Under the pieces are notes generated by a model. It saw nothing but the letters and a program-made list of their open reading frames with translations, had not been told where the DNA came from and ran no database searches. From Ascidiaceihabitans donghaensis (GTDB taxonomy: Bacteria > Pseudomonadota > Alphaproteobacteria > Rhodobacterales > Rhodobacteraceae): a DNA stretch of 64,000 nucleotides. The translations under genes and the position numbers were made by a program. Within the stretch, counting starts at the first letter, position 1; each line of letters begins with the position of its first letter. This document shows positions 55,747 through 64,000 of this stretch, piece after piece. Location: contig NZ_OMOR01000001.1 in assembly GCF_900302465.1 (NCBI RefSeq), positions 62,001 through 126,000 of the forward strand, given 5' to 3'.

Positions 55747-57050
55747 CCGACCTGACCCCCCGCGAAATCGTTTCCGAACTGGATCGTTTCATCATCGGTC
55801 AAAACGACGCGAAACGCGCTGTGGCTGTGGCCCTTCGCAACCGTTGGCGTCGCAAGCAATTGCCTGACGATCTACGCGATGAAGTCTATCCAAAAAATAT
55901 CCTTATGATCGGGCCAACCGGCGTTGGTAAGACCGAAATCAGCCGCCGCCTTGCCAAACTAGCCAAGGCACCGTTTCTGAAAGTCGAAGCCACAAAATTC
56001 ACCGAAGTGGGTTATGTAGGCCGTGACGTGGAACAGATCGTTCGTGATCTGGTTGACGGCGCTATCGCAATGGTCCGCGACCAAATGCGCGAAGACGTAA
56101 AAACCAACGCCCGCCATGCAGCCGAAGAACGCGTGATCGATGCCATCGCCGGTTCAGAAGCTCGTGAGGGCACACGTGATATGTTCCGTAAGAAACTGAA
56201 ATCTGGCGAATTGGATGACACAATGATCGAACTGGATGTGGCAGACACATCCAGCCCGTTTCCAACTATGGAAATTCCGGGCCAACCCGGCGCCAACATG
56301 GGTATGATGAATCTGGGCGACATCTTTGGAAAAGCGATGGGCAACCGCACAACGCGCAAGAAGATGACCGTCGCCGAAAGCTATGAGGTGTTGATCGGTG
56401 AAGAAGCTGACAAGCTTCTGGATGAAGAAACGGTGAACCGTGCAGCACTTGAAGCGGTCGAGCAGAACGGCATCGTCTTTCTGGACGAAATCGACAAGGT
56501 CTGCGCCCGCTCTGATGCGCGCGGCGGTGATGTCAGCCGCGAAGGTGTGCAGCGCGACTTGCTGCCTTTGATCGAAGGCACCGTGGTCAGCACGAAACAC
56601 GGGCCCGTCAAAACCGACCACATTTTGTTCATCGCCTCAGGTGCATTTCACATCGCCAAGCCCTCCGATTTACTTCCCGAACTGCAAGGCCGTCTGCCTA
56701 TTCGCGTCGAATTGCGCGCACTAACCGAAGATGACTTTGTGCGTATCCTGACAGAAACTGACAACGCACTGACCCTGCAATACACCGCATTGATGGGCAC
56801 CGAAGACGTCACCGTCACCTTTGAAGAAGACGGAATCGCGGCATTGGCCAAGATCGCCGCAGAGGTGAACCAATCTGTTGAAAACATCGGTGCGCGGCGC
56901 CTGTACACTGTGATGGAGCGGGTCTTTGAAGAACTTTCCTTCGCAGCCCCGGATCGCAGCGGTGAAAGCGTGATCGTAAACGCGGAATTCGTAGACAAGA
57001 ACCTTGGCACGCTGGCGCAATCAACGGACCTTAGCCGTTACGTTCTTTAG
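55743..57050 (+). CDS. hslU: ATP-dependent unfoldase HslU
   Basis: AAA+ unfoldase that feeds HslV, 435 residues. Walker A GPTGVGKT (57-64), Walker [10 protein letters not shown], the arginine finger region and the C-terminal tail ending RYVL that inserts into HslV are all visible. It overlaps hslV in ATGA. HslU often senses heat shock, but no sigma-32-type promoter was identified here. Confidence 0.97.
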   Translation: MTDLTPREIVSELDRFIIGQNDAKRAVAVALRNRWRRKQLPDDLRDEVYPKNILMIGPTGVGKTEISRRLAKLAKAPFLKVEATKFTEVGYVGRDVEQIVRDLVDGAIAMVRDQMREDVKTNARHAAEERVIDAIAGSEAREGTRDMFRKKLKSGELDDTMIELDVADTSSPFPTMEIPGQPGANMGMMNLGDIFGKAMGNRTTRKKMTVAESYEVLIGEEADKLLDEETVNRAALEAVEQNGIVFLDEIDKVCARSDARGGDVSREGVQRDLLPLIEGTVVSTKHGPVKTDHILFIASGAFHIAKPSDLLPELQGRLPIRVELRALTEDDFVRILTETDNALTLQYTALMGTEDVTVTFEEDGIAALAKIAAEVNQSVENIGARRLYTVMERVFEELSFAAPDRSGESVIVNAEFVDKNLGTLAQSTDLSRYVL

Positions 57051-57124
57051 GCACACATCCAGGGGCAGTTTTGCGCCTAGCTAAAAATGCAGTTGTCCGT
57101 TACCCATAGACGACAGGGTTTTGG

Positions 57125-58225
57125 ATGACTGTGATGCGTTGGATCGTTTTGTGCTTGGTTTTTGTTGTAGCTGGATGTTCGAACAGAACAGCCGCCCCCA
57201 TTGTGCCATCCGCATTGTCGGTGGGCACAAACAAGACGGTGTTTGTCGGAACAACCCGTAAACAAGGGTCTGAAGGGCTATTCGGGATCGAACGATCAAG
57301 CCTAAGCCTTTTGCAGCTGCAAGTATCAATTCCCCCGCAACGCACCCCCGGCACAATTTCAGATGGCTTGGACAAACCGAACCCGATGCGAGATTTCACA
57401 ATCGCCGACCAGAAATTGTTTGCCACGCCAACCGCTTTCAGAAGTACCCTTCGCAAAGACATTCAGGCCGACGGCCTGCCTCAGGACGAGGTGACAATCT
57501 ATGTGCACGGGTTCAACAACAGCTTTGCAGATACGGCGTTTCGCATCGCCCAGTTGTCACATGACCTCGATTTGCCGGGACCTATGGCAACCTATGCGTG
57601 GCCCAGTCGCGGCCATCCGCTGGGGTATGAATATGACGCCGACAGCACCTTGTTTGCTCGGGACGGTTTACTAGAGCTGATCGACAACATTCAGGCAAGC
57701 GGTGCCAAAAAGATCTTCCTTGTGGCCCATTCAATGGGTGGTCGTTTGGTGATGGAAACCCTGCGTCAGATCGAAATCAAAACACCGGGCTGGAGCAAGC
57801 GAAACCTGTCCGGTGTGATGTTGATTTCACCGGATATCAACGCCGACGTGTTCTTGTCCCAGATCAAATCGTTCAAATCGCTACCTCAGCCATTTATTGT
57901 TTTCACGTCAACGCGCGACGTCTTGCTGCGTCTGTCCGCAGGCTTGCGATGGGAAGACCAACGCCTTGGCAACATAGAGGATATTGACGTCTTTGCGGAT
58001 TACCCCATCAACTTCGTGGACGTCAGCGCCTTTGAAGATCGCAGTTCAGGCAATCATTTTGTTGCAGGCAATTCACCTGCTTTGATCGCTTTATTGAAAT
58101 CGCCTCAAAGGTTCGATCAAGAGTTTCTTCAGGGGCACGCAGGATCTGTGGGTGGCTTGCCCGGCTACAGACGCGTCTTGCGAAACGCCACGCAAGTCGT
58201 GATCTTGCCCGCAGGCGAACGATAG
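57125..58225 (+). CDS. Alpha/beta hydrolase lipoprotein (DUF900)
   Basis: Predicted lipoprotein hydrolase of 366 residues. The lipobox VAGC places the lipidated Cys near residue 18. The fold is alpha/beta hydrolase of the DUF900 type: VTIYVHGFNNSFADTAFRIAQL, the nucleophile elbow HSMGGR, a later Asp and the catalytic His near GNHFVAGN. Substrate is unknown. The stop is directly followed by the MFS gene's GTG, so they may be co-transcribed. Confidence 0.87.
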   Translation: MTVMRWIVLCLVFVVAGCSNRTAAPIVPSALSVGTNKTVFVGTTRKQGSEGLFGIERSSLSLLQLQVSIPPQRTPGTISDGLDKPNPMRDFTIADQKLFATPTAFRSTLRKDIQADGLPQDEVTIYVHGFNNSFADTAFRIAQLSHDLDLPGPMATYAWPSRGHPLGYEYDADSTLFARDGLLELIDNIQASGAKKIFLVAHSMGGRLVMETLRQIEIKTPGWSKRNLSGVMLISPDINADVFLSQIKSFKSLPQPFIVFTSTRDVLLRLSAGLRWEDQRLGNIEDIDVFADYPINFVDVSAFEDRSSGNHFVAGNSPALIALLKSPQRFDQEFLQGHAGSVGGLPGYRRVLRNATQVVILPAGER

Positions 58226-59443
58226 GTGACAACCACATCCGGGTTTCTAAAGCTTAATGCACCTTGGCTATCTGCCGGGGCTTTGCTGACGTTGCTTTCG
58301 TCTTTCGGACAGACGTTTTTCATATCGCTGTTCGCCGCTGACATCCGCCTTGCGTTTGACCTAAGCCACGGCGAATGGGGCGGATTGTATTCTCTTGGCA
58401 CAACCGTATCAGCAATCGTCATGATTTGGGCCGGCGGTTTGGTGGACCATTTTCGAGTCCGAAGCTTGGGCGCTTGCGTGTTGGGGGCATTGTCGTTGGC
58501 ATGTATGATGATGGCGCTGAACCCGTACGTTTGGGCGCTGCCGATTGTGATATTCGCACTGCGATTTACAGGGCAAGGCATGCTTAGCCATATCGCCGTG
58601 GTCGCCATGGCGCGCTGGTTTGTTGCGACGCGGGGACGCGCGTTGTCTATCGCGGGGCTTGGGTTCAAATTTGGCGAAGCAGTTCTGCCCATCGCCTTTG
58701 TTGCCCTTTTGGCCATTGTGGATTGGCGTGTGCTTTGGGGTGTCGCTGCAGCCATCAGCCTTGCGGGTATTCCTGTTCTTTTGATGTTGCTCACAAAGGA
58801 ACGGACCCCTCAATCCATGGCACAGGAAAACCCAAAACTTGGCATGGGGGGTTTGAATTGGACGCGGAAGGAAACTTTGGTTCACCCGTTGTTTTGGCTG
58901 ATGATTCCTGCGCTTTTAGGGCCCTCTGCGTTCAACACCGCGTTCTTTTTCTTGCAGGTTCATTTTGCAGAGATCAAAGGCCTAAGTCACTTGTCGCTGG
59001 TCAAGTTATTCCCGATCTACACTATCGTTTCCATCATCGCGATGGGGGCGTCGGGCTGGGGCTTGGACAAATGGGGCACCGCGCGCTTAATGCCATTTTT
59101 TCAAATCCCGATGGTCGCGGCCTTTTTATGCTTTGCCTTTAGTCAAAGCTTGATGTTGTTGATGTTGGGGTTCGTCTTTTTGGCCCTGACCGCGGGGGCA
59201 GGGGCCACGTTGCCTGCGGCGTTCTGGGCAGAATTCTACGGAACCAAACACATTGGCAGCATCAAAGCGCTGGCTGCAGCCGTTATGGTTTTAGGATCTG
59301 CCATCGGGCCGGGGATCACTGGAGTTTTGATCGACATTGGCATTGGCTTGGAAACACAATTTGTCGCAATCGCACTGTATTTTGTGGCGGCGTCCATCCT
59401 GATCTGGATCGGGATCAAGCGCTATAGCCCAGCCCTGACTTAA
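58226..59443 (+). CDS. Major facilitator superfamily transporter
   Basis: A 405-residue inner-membrane transporter with about twelve hydrophobic segments in two halves, and typical loops after helix 2 (GGLVDHFRVRSLG) and at the second half (WGLDKWGTARLM). Substrate unknown. The start is GTG immediately after the hydrolase stop; no ribosome site is clear. Its stop shares TTAA with the convergent smr gene. Confidence 0.85.
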   Translation: MTTTSGFLKLNAPWLSAGALLTLLSSFGQTFFISLFAADIRLAFDLSHGEWGGLYSLGTTVSAIVMIWAGGLVDHFRVRSLGACVLGALSLACMMMALNPYVWALPIVIFALRFTGQGMLSHIAVVAMARWFVATRGRALSIAGLGFKFGEAVLPIAFVALLAIVDWRVLWGVAAAISLAGIPVLLMLLTKERTPQSMAQENPKLGMGGLNWTRKETLVHPLFWLMIPALLGPSAFNTAFFFLQVHFAEIKGLSHLSLVKLFPIYTIVSIIAMGASGWGLDKWGTARLMPFFQIPMVAAFLCFAFSQSLMLLMLGFVFLALTAGAGATLPAAFWAEFYGTKHIGSIKALAAAVMVLGSAIGPGITGVLIDIGIGLETQFVAIALYFVAASILIWIGIKRYSPALT

Positions 59444-60024
59444 CGCGGCTTTCGAAGATAAACGTAATATGCACCGCCACCGCCATGTCTGTCATGGGCT
59501 TGGGTGATTTGCATCACCGCAGAAGACAACGGCTGCATGCCCAGCCATTGCGGAACCTGATGTCGCAACACGCCAAAACGGACAGGAATAGGCCCACCGT
59601 CATCGCGTGATTTCCCTTTGCCAGTGATCACCAAGACCAAGCGCTTGCCGGATGAGTGGGCAGAAAGAATGAACCGCGTCAACGCAGGATGCGCACGGTC
59701 CAGCGTCATTCCATGCAAATCAATGCGACCCTCTGGGCGAATTTTGCCACGCTTCATCTGGTCGAACGCTTTGCGGTCCATCTGCAATGGGGCGCTGCGC
59801 AAATCATCAGACACCGATGGCTGCCGGATCACGCGCGTTGAAGGTTGTGATTTGCGGCGGTCCTGCTGCACCAGCGTTTCAATCAACTTTTTCCGCTTGG
59901 GGGCCGTGATTACTTGTGGCTCTAATCCGACAGATTCGGGTCTAAACCCCAGATCAAGCCGTTCAGTGCGTTCTGCCACTTTGCGCCACAGATCAAGCTC
60001 ATCGGGACGTAGCTTGCGGCTCAT
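59440..60024 (-). CDS. Smr domain-containing protein
   Basis: A 194-residue protein with a C-terminal Smr domain, a nuclease-like fold named from the MutS2 tail: RIDLHGMTLDRAHPALTRFI with the DxH-type DLHG and the later LVITGKGKSRDDGGP. The N-terminal half is basic and charged. A role in RNA or DNA cleavage is inferred from the family. It overlaps mltA by four bases. Confidence 0.88.
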   Translation of the reverse strand: MSRKLRPDELDLWRKVAERTERLDLGFRPESVGLEPQVITAPKRKKLIETLVQQDRRKSQPSTRVIRQPSVSDDLRSAPLQMDRKAFDQMKRGKIRPEGRIDLHGMTLDRAHPALTRFILSAHSSGKRLVLVITGKGKSRDDGGPIPVRFGVLRHQVPQWLGMQPLSSAVMQITQAHDRHGGGGAYYVYLRKPR

Positions 60025-61079
60025 GATGCGTCCTCGGGCAGCAACGCATAGGCCCGTTGAATAGGCATCAGCACAATCAAACGACCCGGATCACGCAATC
60101 GTCCCGCCGCACGACCCGCTTTGTCGCCGGTTCCAAAGAACACATCGGCGCGTTGCGCACCTTTGATCGCCGATCCGGTGTCTTGCGCGATCATTAAACG
60201 GCGCAACGGGTTTTTCCCGTCTTTTTCGATCCACACAGGAGACCCCAAAGACACAAAAGCAGGATCAACCGCCACAGACCGCATCGTTGTGATGGACCGG
60301 TTCATCGCCCCCAACGGCCCTTTGTGCGCGGGCACTTCACTGACCTCGCGGAAGAACACGTAAGAAGGGTTGTGATACAGCAATTCACGCCCGTCTACCG
60401 GATTGCGACGCACCCAGTTTTTGATGACTTGCGCACTGACCTGATGTGCGGCGTAGACTTTGCGGCGCACAAGTTCCTGCCCGATAGACCGGTACAAATG
60501 TCCATTTGCGCCGGAATACCCCACGCGAATGAATTCCCCGCTGGGCAACCGGATACGGCCAGACCCCTGGATTTGCAGAAAGAACAGCTCAACAGGGTCA
60601 TCAACCCACGCTATTTCCAACCCACGGCCCCGCATAACGTCGGTGCCCAAGATGTCGCGGCGCGTCAACCAAGGGCGAATGCGACGGGCCTCAGGCGGCA
60701 TGGCATAGACGGGGTAACGGTATCTGCTGGTGCGGGTACGATTGCCGTCAAGTTCAGGTTCAAAATAACCGGTAAACAGCGCATCCTGACCGTCATCAAT
60801 TTGAACGGGGCGAAAGAACAGTTCAAAGAACGCCTTGGCATCAGGTTGTTGCGTGGCATAGGCGCATAGGGCAGTCCAATCCGGATCGTCCATGTCCATA
60901 CACGTGTTTTGGAAAACGGTAAGGGCAGCTGCGTGGTCATCGACCTCCCAACCGTCCAGATCATCATAAGATAAAACAGAATATGTGACCTCGGCGGATG
61001 CGGGTTGGGTCATAGCGACCACCGCAACGCAGACCGAGGCCAGCACATAGTTTAAGCGTCTGTAGAAACGAGCAACCAA
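60021..61079 (-). CDS. mltA: Membrane-bound lytic transglycosylase MltA
   Basis: Cleaves peptidoglycan glycan strands to give anhydromuropeptides, which feeds cell-wall recycling of the type carried out by AmgK-MurU. The 352-residue precursor has a signal peptide (about 1-30), the MltA domain and the 3D domain with the catalytic Asp in the DTGSAIKG region. The TTG start at 61079 overlaps the Tim44-like stop by 28 bases; the next alternative would lose the signal peptide's charges. Confidence 0.92.
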   Translation of the reverse strand: MVARFYRRLNYVLASVCVAVVAMTQPASAEVTYSVLSYDDLDGWEVDDHAAALTVFQNTCMDMDDPDWTALCAYATQQPDAKAFFELFFRPVQIDDGQDALFTGYFEPELDGNRTRTSRYRYPVYAMPPEARRIRPWLTRRDILGTDVMRGRGLEIAWVDDPVELFFLQIQGSGRIRLPSGEFIRVGYSGANGHLYRSIGQELVRRKVYAAHQVSAQVIKNWVRRNPVDGRELLYHNPSYVFFREVSEVPAHKGPLGAMNRSITTMRSVAVDPAFVSLGSPVWIEKDGKNPLRRLMIAQDTGSAIKGAQRADVFFGTGDKAGRAAGRLRDPGRLIVLMPIQRAYALLPEDAS

Positions 61080-61711
61080 TTTGGATCATCCGCACCCATG
61101 ATCCGCGCAAAGGACCATGTGTCTTTCTGTTTTTTGACGTCCGTCAGGCTGCCTTCCACGATGTCGCCACCACGGTCACGCACGGCAGACGTCATTTCAG
61201 ACACAAACCGGATCGTGATTTCGCCTTCGTTGGTATCTTTGTCCAACGTGGCGTTCACCAGCTTCATTTCGCGCACGCCGATAAAGTTGGCCTCGATTGT
61301 CAAACCTTGGTCTTCACGCGCGGCGACGCCTTCCACAAAGCTTTCGTAGATTTCCTCGGACAAGAACGGCTGGATTTCAGCGAGATCGCCGTTTTCATAC
61401 CCCATAACGATCATCTCGTATGCGCCACGGGCACCTCCGATGAAATCGCCTACAAAGAAGGATGGCTCAAGCCGCTTCATTTCAGCAAGGGCTTTGGCCG
61501 CATCGCTGTCTTCTTCGACATGGTCGGTGATGTCCAAATCCGGACCGCCTTCGATCACCTCGAATTCAGGGCGCGACGTCCGTTCGGACGCGGGGGCAGC
61601 GGCGGGGGGATGTTCATGTCCTTCGCGTGTGCCAAGCACATTGCGCAGGCGCAGGATAAGGAACACGGCAATGCCGGCCAAAACCAAAAGTTGGATCAGG
61701 GGCTGATTCAT
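61052..61711 (-). CDS. Tim44/TimA-family membrane protein
   Basis: Inner-membrane protein of 219 residues with an N-terminal helix (LIQLLVLAGIAVFLILRL), a charged linker, and a C-terminal Tim44-like domain (MIVMGYENGDLAEIQPFLSEEIYESF). Bacterial relatives are thought to bind membrane proteins or lipids, as Tim44 does in the mitochondrion. It leads the Tim44-mltA-smr operon and is divergent from fxsA. Confidence 0.9.
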   Translation of the reverse strand: MNQPLIQLLVLAGIAVFLILRLRNVLGTREGHEHPPAAAPASERTSRPEFEVIEGGPDLDITDHVEEDSDAAKALAEMKRLEPSFFVGDFIGGARGAYEMIVMGYENGDLAEIQPFLSEEIYESFVEGVAAREDQGLTIEANFIGVREMKLVNATLDKDTNEGEITIRFVSEMTSAVRDRGGDIVEGSLTDVKKQKDTWSFARIMGADDPNWLLVSTDA

Positions 61712-61816
61712 AAAAACCTCTTGTCAGTGAACAGCATGGAAACACGCGTTGATCGGTCTTATGTAGGGGCTGACCCCGTGCAAGTCCACTGTGCGGGCAA
61801 AGAAGGAGTGTCGCAT

Positions 61817-62314
61817 ATGTGGCTGTTAATCGCTTTTATTGCCGTTCCGGTGATCGAGATTTTTCTGTTTATCCAAGTTGGCGGGGCCATTGGCACGCCT
61901 TGGACGCTTTTGATCGTGATTGTGACGGCCATTTTGGGCACATATTTTGTGCGGTCTCAGGGGTTGGCTACATTGGCGCGGCTTCAGGGATCTTTTCACG
62001 AAATGCGCGATCCGACAGAACCTTTGGTGCATGGCGCCATGATCCTGTTTGCGGGCGCTTTGCTTTTGACCCCGGGGTTTTTCACTGATGCGGTCGGGTT
62101 TTCGCTGATGGTGCCGCAATTTCGCACCTTTATGTTCGAGGCTTTGCGCAAACGCGTTAAGGTCAGCAGTTTTTCTACCTTTCAAACCACCAACCCTGGA
62201 TCACACTACAATCGCGGTGATGTTGTTGACGGCGACGTCATAGATGGTGATTTCGAAGAAGTGAAAGACACAAGCGACGCGCCCAAAGGGCCGTCAGGGT
62301 GGACCAAGCATTGA
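61817..62314 (+). CDS. fxsA: FxsA family membrane protein
   Basis: A 165-residue inner-membrane protein with four hydrophobic segments and the family opening MWLLIAFIAVPVIEIFLF. FxsA was found as a suppressor of phage T7 exclusion by F plasmids; its usual role is unknown. The ATG at 61817 has AGAAGGAG eight bases upstream; the open frame upstream is not coding. The C-terminal tail is acidic (VVDGDVIDGDFEE). Confidence 0.9.
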   Translation: MWLLIAFIAVPVIEIFLFIQVGGAIGTPWTLLIVIVTAILGTYFVRSQGLATLARLQGSFHEMRDPTEPLVHGAMILFAGALLLTPGFFTDAVGFSLMVPQFRTFMFEALRKRVKVSSFSTFQTTNPGSHYNRGDVVDGDVIDGDFEEVKDTSDAPKGPSGWTKH

Positions 62315-62390
62315 GGCTGCTTTCCCAAGCTGCTACAGACATCGCAAATTAAACTTGGCACAACCAGATATCCTTCAGGAGCAAAATTTT

Positions 62391-62876
62391 ATGGCCGAAA
62401 ACGAAGCACAACCGCAGCAGCCGAACATGCGCGTGTTGGGACAATTTGTCCGCGACATGTCATTCGAAAACATCATGGCCCAAAAAGGCGCGTCACCAGA
62501 GGCGCAGCCAGACGTGCAGGTTCAGGTGAACCTGGATGCGAAGAAACGCGGCGGCGACAACCAGTTTGAATCTTCCATCAAGCTGAACATCACATCCAAA
62601 GAAAAAGGCACAGACACCACGTTGTTTGTGTGCGAAATCGACTATGTGGGCATTTTCCACATCGAAAACGTGCCAGAAGACCAGCTGCACCCGTTTCTGT
62701 TGATTGAATGCCCGCGCATGATTTTCCCGTTCTTGCGCCGCATCGTTAGCGATGTGACACGCGACGGTGGTTTCCCGCCGCTGAACCTAGAAAACATCGA
62801 CTTTATTGCGCTGTACCGTGCCGAAATCGAACGCCGTCAGGCTGCCGAAGGCACAGCGTCGCCAGCAGACGCCTAA
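62391..62876 (+). CDS. secB: Protein-export chaperone SecB
   Basis: Tetrameric chaperone that keeps secreted proteins unfolded and passes them to SecA. The 161 residues contain VDAKKRG-like VNLDAKKRG, CEIDYVGIFHIENVPEDQLHPFLLIECPRMIFPFLRR and GGFPPLNLENIDFIALY, split across the family core. The ATG at 62391 has AGGAG nine bases upstream. Its stop shares CTAA with the convergent dnaQ. Confidence 0.97.
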   Translation: MAENEAQPQQPNMRVLGQFVRDMSFENIMAQKGASPEAQPDVQVQVNLDAKKRGGDNQFESSIKLNITSKEKGTDTTLFVCEIDYVGIFHIENVPEDQLHPFLLIECPRMIFPFLRRIVSDVTRDGGFPPLNLENIDFIALYRAEIERRQAAEGTASPADA

Positions 62877-63559
62877 GACTTACGCCAAAGGGCTTCTTCA
62901 CCAAGCTCTTTGGCGACAAACGCCGCATGTGCTTCGGCTTCGGCCTCGGAAATACGCGGCGGCAACGCAGTCGGGCGCGGTTTGGGTGTCCAAGCGGCTT
63001 CGTTCTGATTTGTCTGCGACCCACCAACGGTGGCCAATCCAAAATCCGGTTGCCGCCCACCGATAAGCTCAAGATATACCTCTGCCAGAATTTCACTGTC
63101 CAACAGGGCACCGTGCAGGTCCCGTTCTGTGGTGATCCCGAACCTGCGACACAGCGCATCAAGCGACGCGGGCGATCCGGGAAACTTTTTGCGGGCAATC
63201 ATCAGGGTATCGACGGCCTGTTCCCACGGAATTTGCGGCAGGTTCATCCATTTCAGTTCTGCATTCAGAAACTTCATGTCGAAGGCTGCATTGTGGATCA
63301 CCAGCTTTGCATCACCGATGAAATCCAGAAACTTCTGCCCAACTTCTGCAAACTTCGGCTTTCCACGCAGGAAGTCATCCCCAAGACCATGCACCTCAAA
63401 GGCCTCTTGCGGCATGGACCGTTCTGGGTCGATGTATTCGTGAAAGGTTTTGCCCGTGGCCACGTGCCCCATCAATTCCACCGCGCCAATTTCGACGATA
63501 CGGTCGCCGCTTTGGGGGTCAAATCCAGTGGTTTCAGTGTCGAGTACGATCTCACGCAT
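62873..63559 (-). CDS. dnaQ: DNA polymerase III epsilon subunit
   Basis: 3'-5' proofreading exonuclease of the replicative polymerase, 228 residues. The DEDDh active site shows LDTETTG (Asp7, Glu9), the second Asp in HNAAFDMKFLN, and a C-terminal HGALLDSEILAEVY. It overlaps coaE by eight bases, the usual alphaproteobacterial order. Confidence 0.95.
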   Translation of the reverse strand: MREIVLDTETTGFDPQSGDRIVEIGAVELMGHVATGKTFHEYIDPERSMPQEAFEVHGLGDDFLRGKPKFAEVGQKFLDFIGDAKLVIHNAAFDMKFLNAELKWMNLPQIPWEQAVDTLMIARKKFPGSPASLDALCRRFGITTERDLHGALLDSEILAEVYLELIGGRQPDFGLATVGGSQTNQNEAAWTPKPRPTALPPRISEAEAEAHAAFVAKELGEEALWRKS

Positions 63560-64000
63560 GGGTCAGTTGCTTTCTGATAGTATCTACCACCTTTTTAACG
63601 TCAGTCTTTGCGCCTTCAAGCGTGTCGGTGTGAATAACGTAATCCGCACGCGACACTTTCTCAGTGGCAGGCATCTGTTTGGCTTTTATCGTCAAAAATT
63701 GTTCGCGGGACATGATTCCACGCGCTAGAACGCGGCGTTCCTGTTCTGCATCATCGACAAAAACACAAGCTACGGCGTCCATGTTCTTATCTCCGTTTGT
63801 TTCGTACAAAAGCGGTATGTCAAAAACCACAATATCAGCTGTGGTTTTTGCCAAAAATCCGGACCGGTCCTGTCCAAGCAAAGGGTGCACGATCTGTTCG
63901 ATATCTTTCAGAACACTTGGGTTTTGACCGACAAGTTGACGCAATTTGTCTCTGGAAACCGTATTATTTTCAACAACTTCTGGAAACTTCAACGCCATGG
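63552..64000 (-). CDS. coaE: Dephospho-CoA kinase (N-terminus beyond window)
   Basis: Catalyses the last step of coenzyme A synthesis. About 149 of an expected 200 residues are present; the N-terminus with the P-loop lies beyond position 64000. Visible motifs include VVFDIPLLYE and ADYVIHTD. Met codons near 63998 are internal, not the start. It precedes dnaQ. Confidence 0.93.
   Translation of the reverse strand, partial: MALKFPEVVENNTVSRDKLRQLVGQNPSVLKDIEQIVHPLLGQDRSGFLAKTTADIVVFDIPLLYETNGDKNMDAVACVFVDDAEQERRVLARGIMSREQFLTIKAKQMPATEKVSRADYVIHTDTLEGAKTDVKKVVDTIRKQLTHA

Noticed and set aside
1-64000. CRISPR arrays, prophage, insertion sequences, tRNA or rRNA genes
   Set aside because: No direct repeat arrays, transposase or integrase-like proteins, or tRNA cloverleaf sequences were recognised.

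Overview
The window is a 64 kb stretch of an alphaproteobacterial chromosome, most likely from the Roseobacter group of the Rhodobacterales. This rests on the flagellin regulators FlaF and FlbT, a RegB/Sco/RegA redox triad, a Mic60-like gene between hemD and hemY, and the addB-addA-trxA and secB-dnaQ-coaE neighbourhoods. Base composition looks moderate, lower than in Rhodobacter proper. The genus is not determined. No rRNA, tRNA, CRISPR array, prophage or insertion sequence was recognised.

1-6 kb: the 3' part of a polyamine-type ABC transporter operon (binding protein, ATPase, two permeases) ending in an FAD amine oxidase, then a UDP-glucose dehydrogenase.

6-29.4 kb: a large flagellar block in back-to-back operons: fliK-flgD (-); rod-binding protein-flgN, fliC, flaF-flbT (+); fliI (-); flgBC-fliEQ-flgFGAH-fliL-like (+); fliL-126aa-motE-like-motA-718aa-flhA-fliR-flhB-fliJ-like (-); and fliF-fliH-fliN-fliP (+). 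It holds the rod, P- and L-ring parts, most of the export gate, the MS ring, the flagellin and one stator gene (motA). motB, fliG, fliM, flgE, flgK, flgL and flgI are not here, so the machine must be completed elsewhere. Its start regions carry spaced half-sites like those bound by CtrA, and a perfect CtrA-type box lies far away before a PAS-domain gene.

29.4-41.8 kb: gmd, a DUF2853 protein, EVE and YciI proteins, gpsA, tsaD, the hemD-mic60-hemY run, ahcY, and small HD, GNAT and secreted proteins.

41.8-57 kb: regA, sco and regB; the PAS-domain protein; tsaE-amgK-murU-addB-addA; trxA; hslV-hslU.

57-64 kb: a lipoprotein alpha/beta hydrolase, an MFS transporter, smr-mltA-Tim44-like (-), fxsA, secB, and dnaQ-coaE (-), with coaE cut by the window edge.

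The gene layout is compact. Many neighbours overlap in ATGA, and four convergent pairs share their stop codons on a 4-base sequence. The least understood parts are the 718-residue exported protein between flhA and motA, the 126-residue membrane protein next to fliL, and the PAS protein with no visible output domain.
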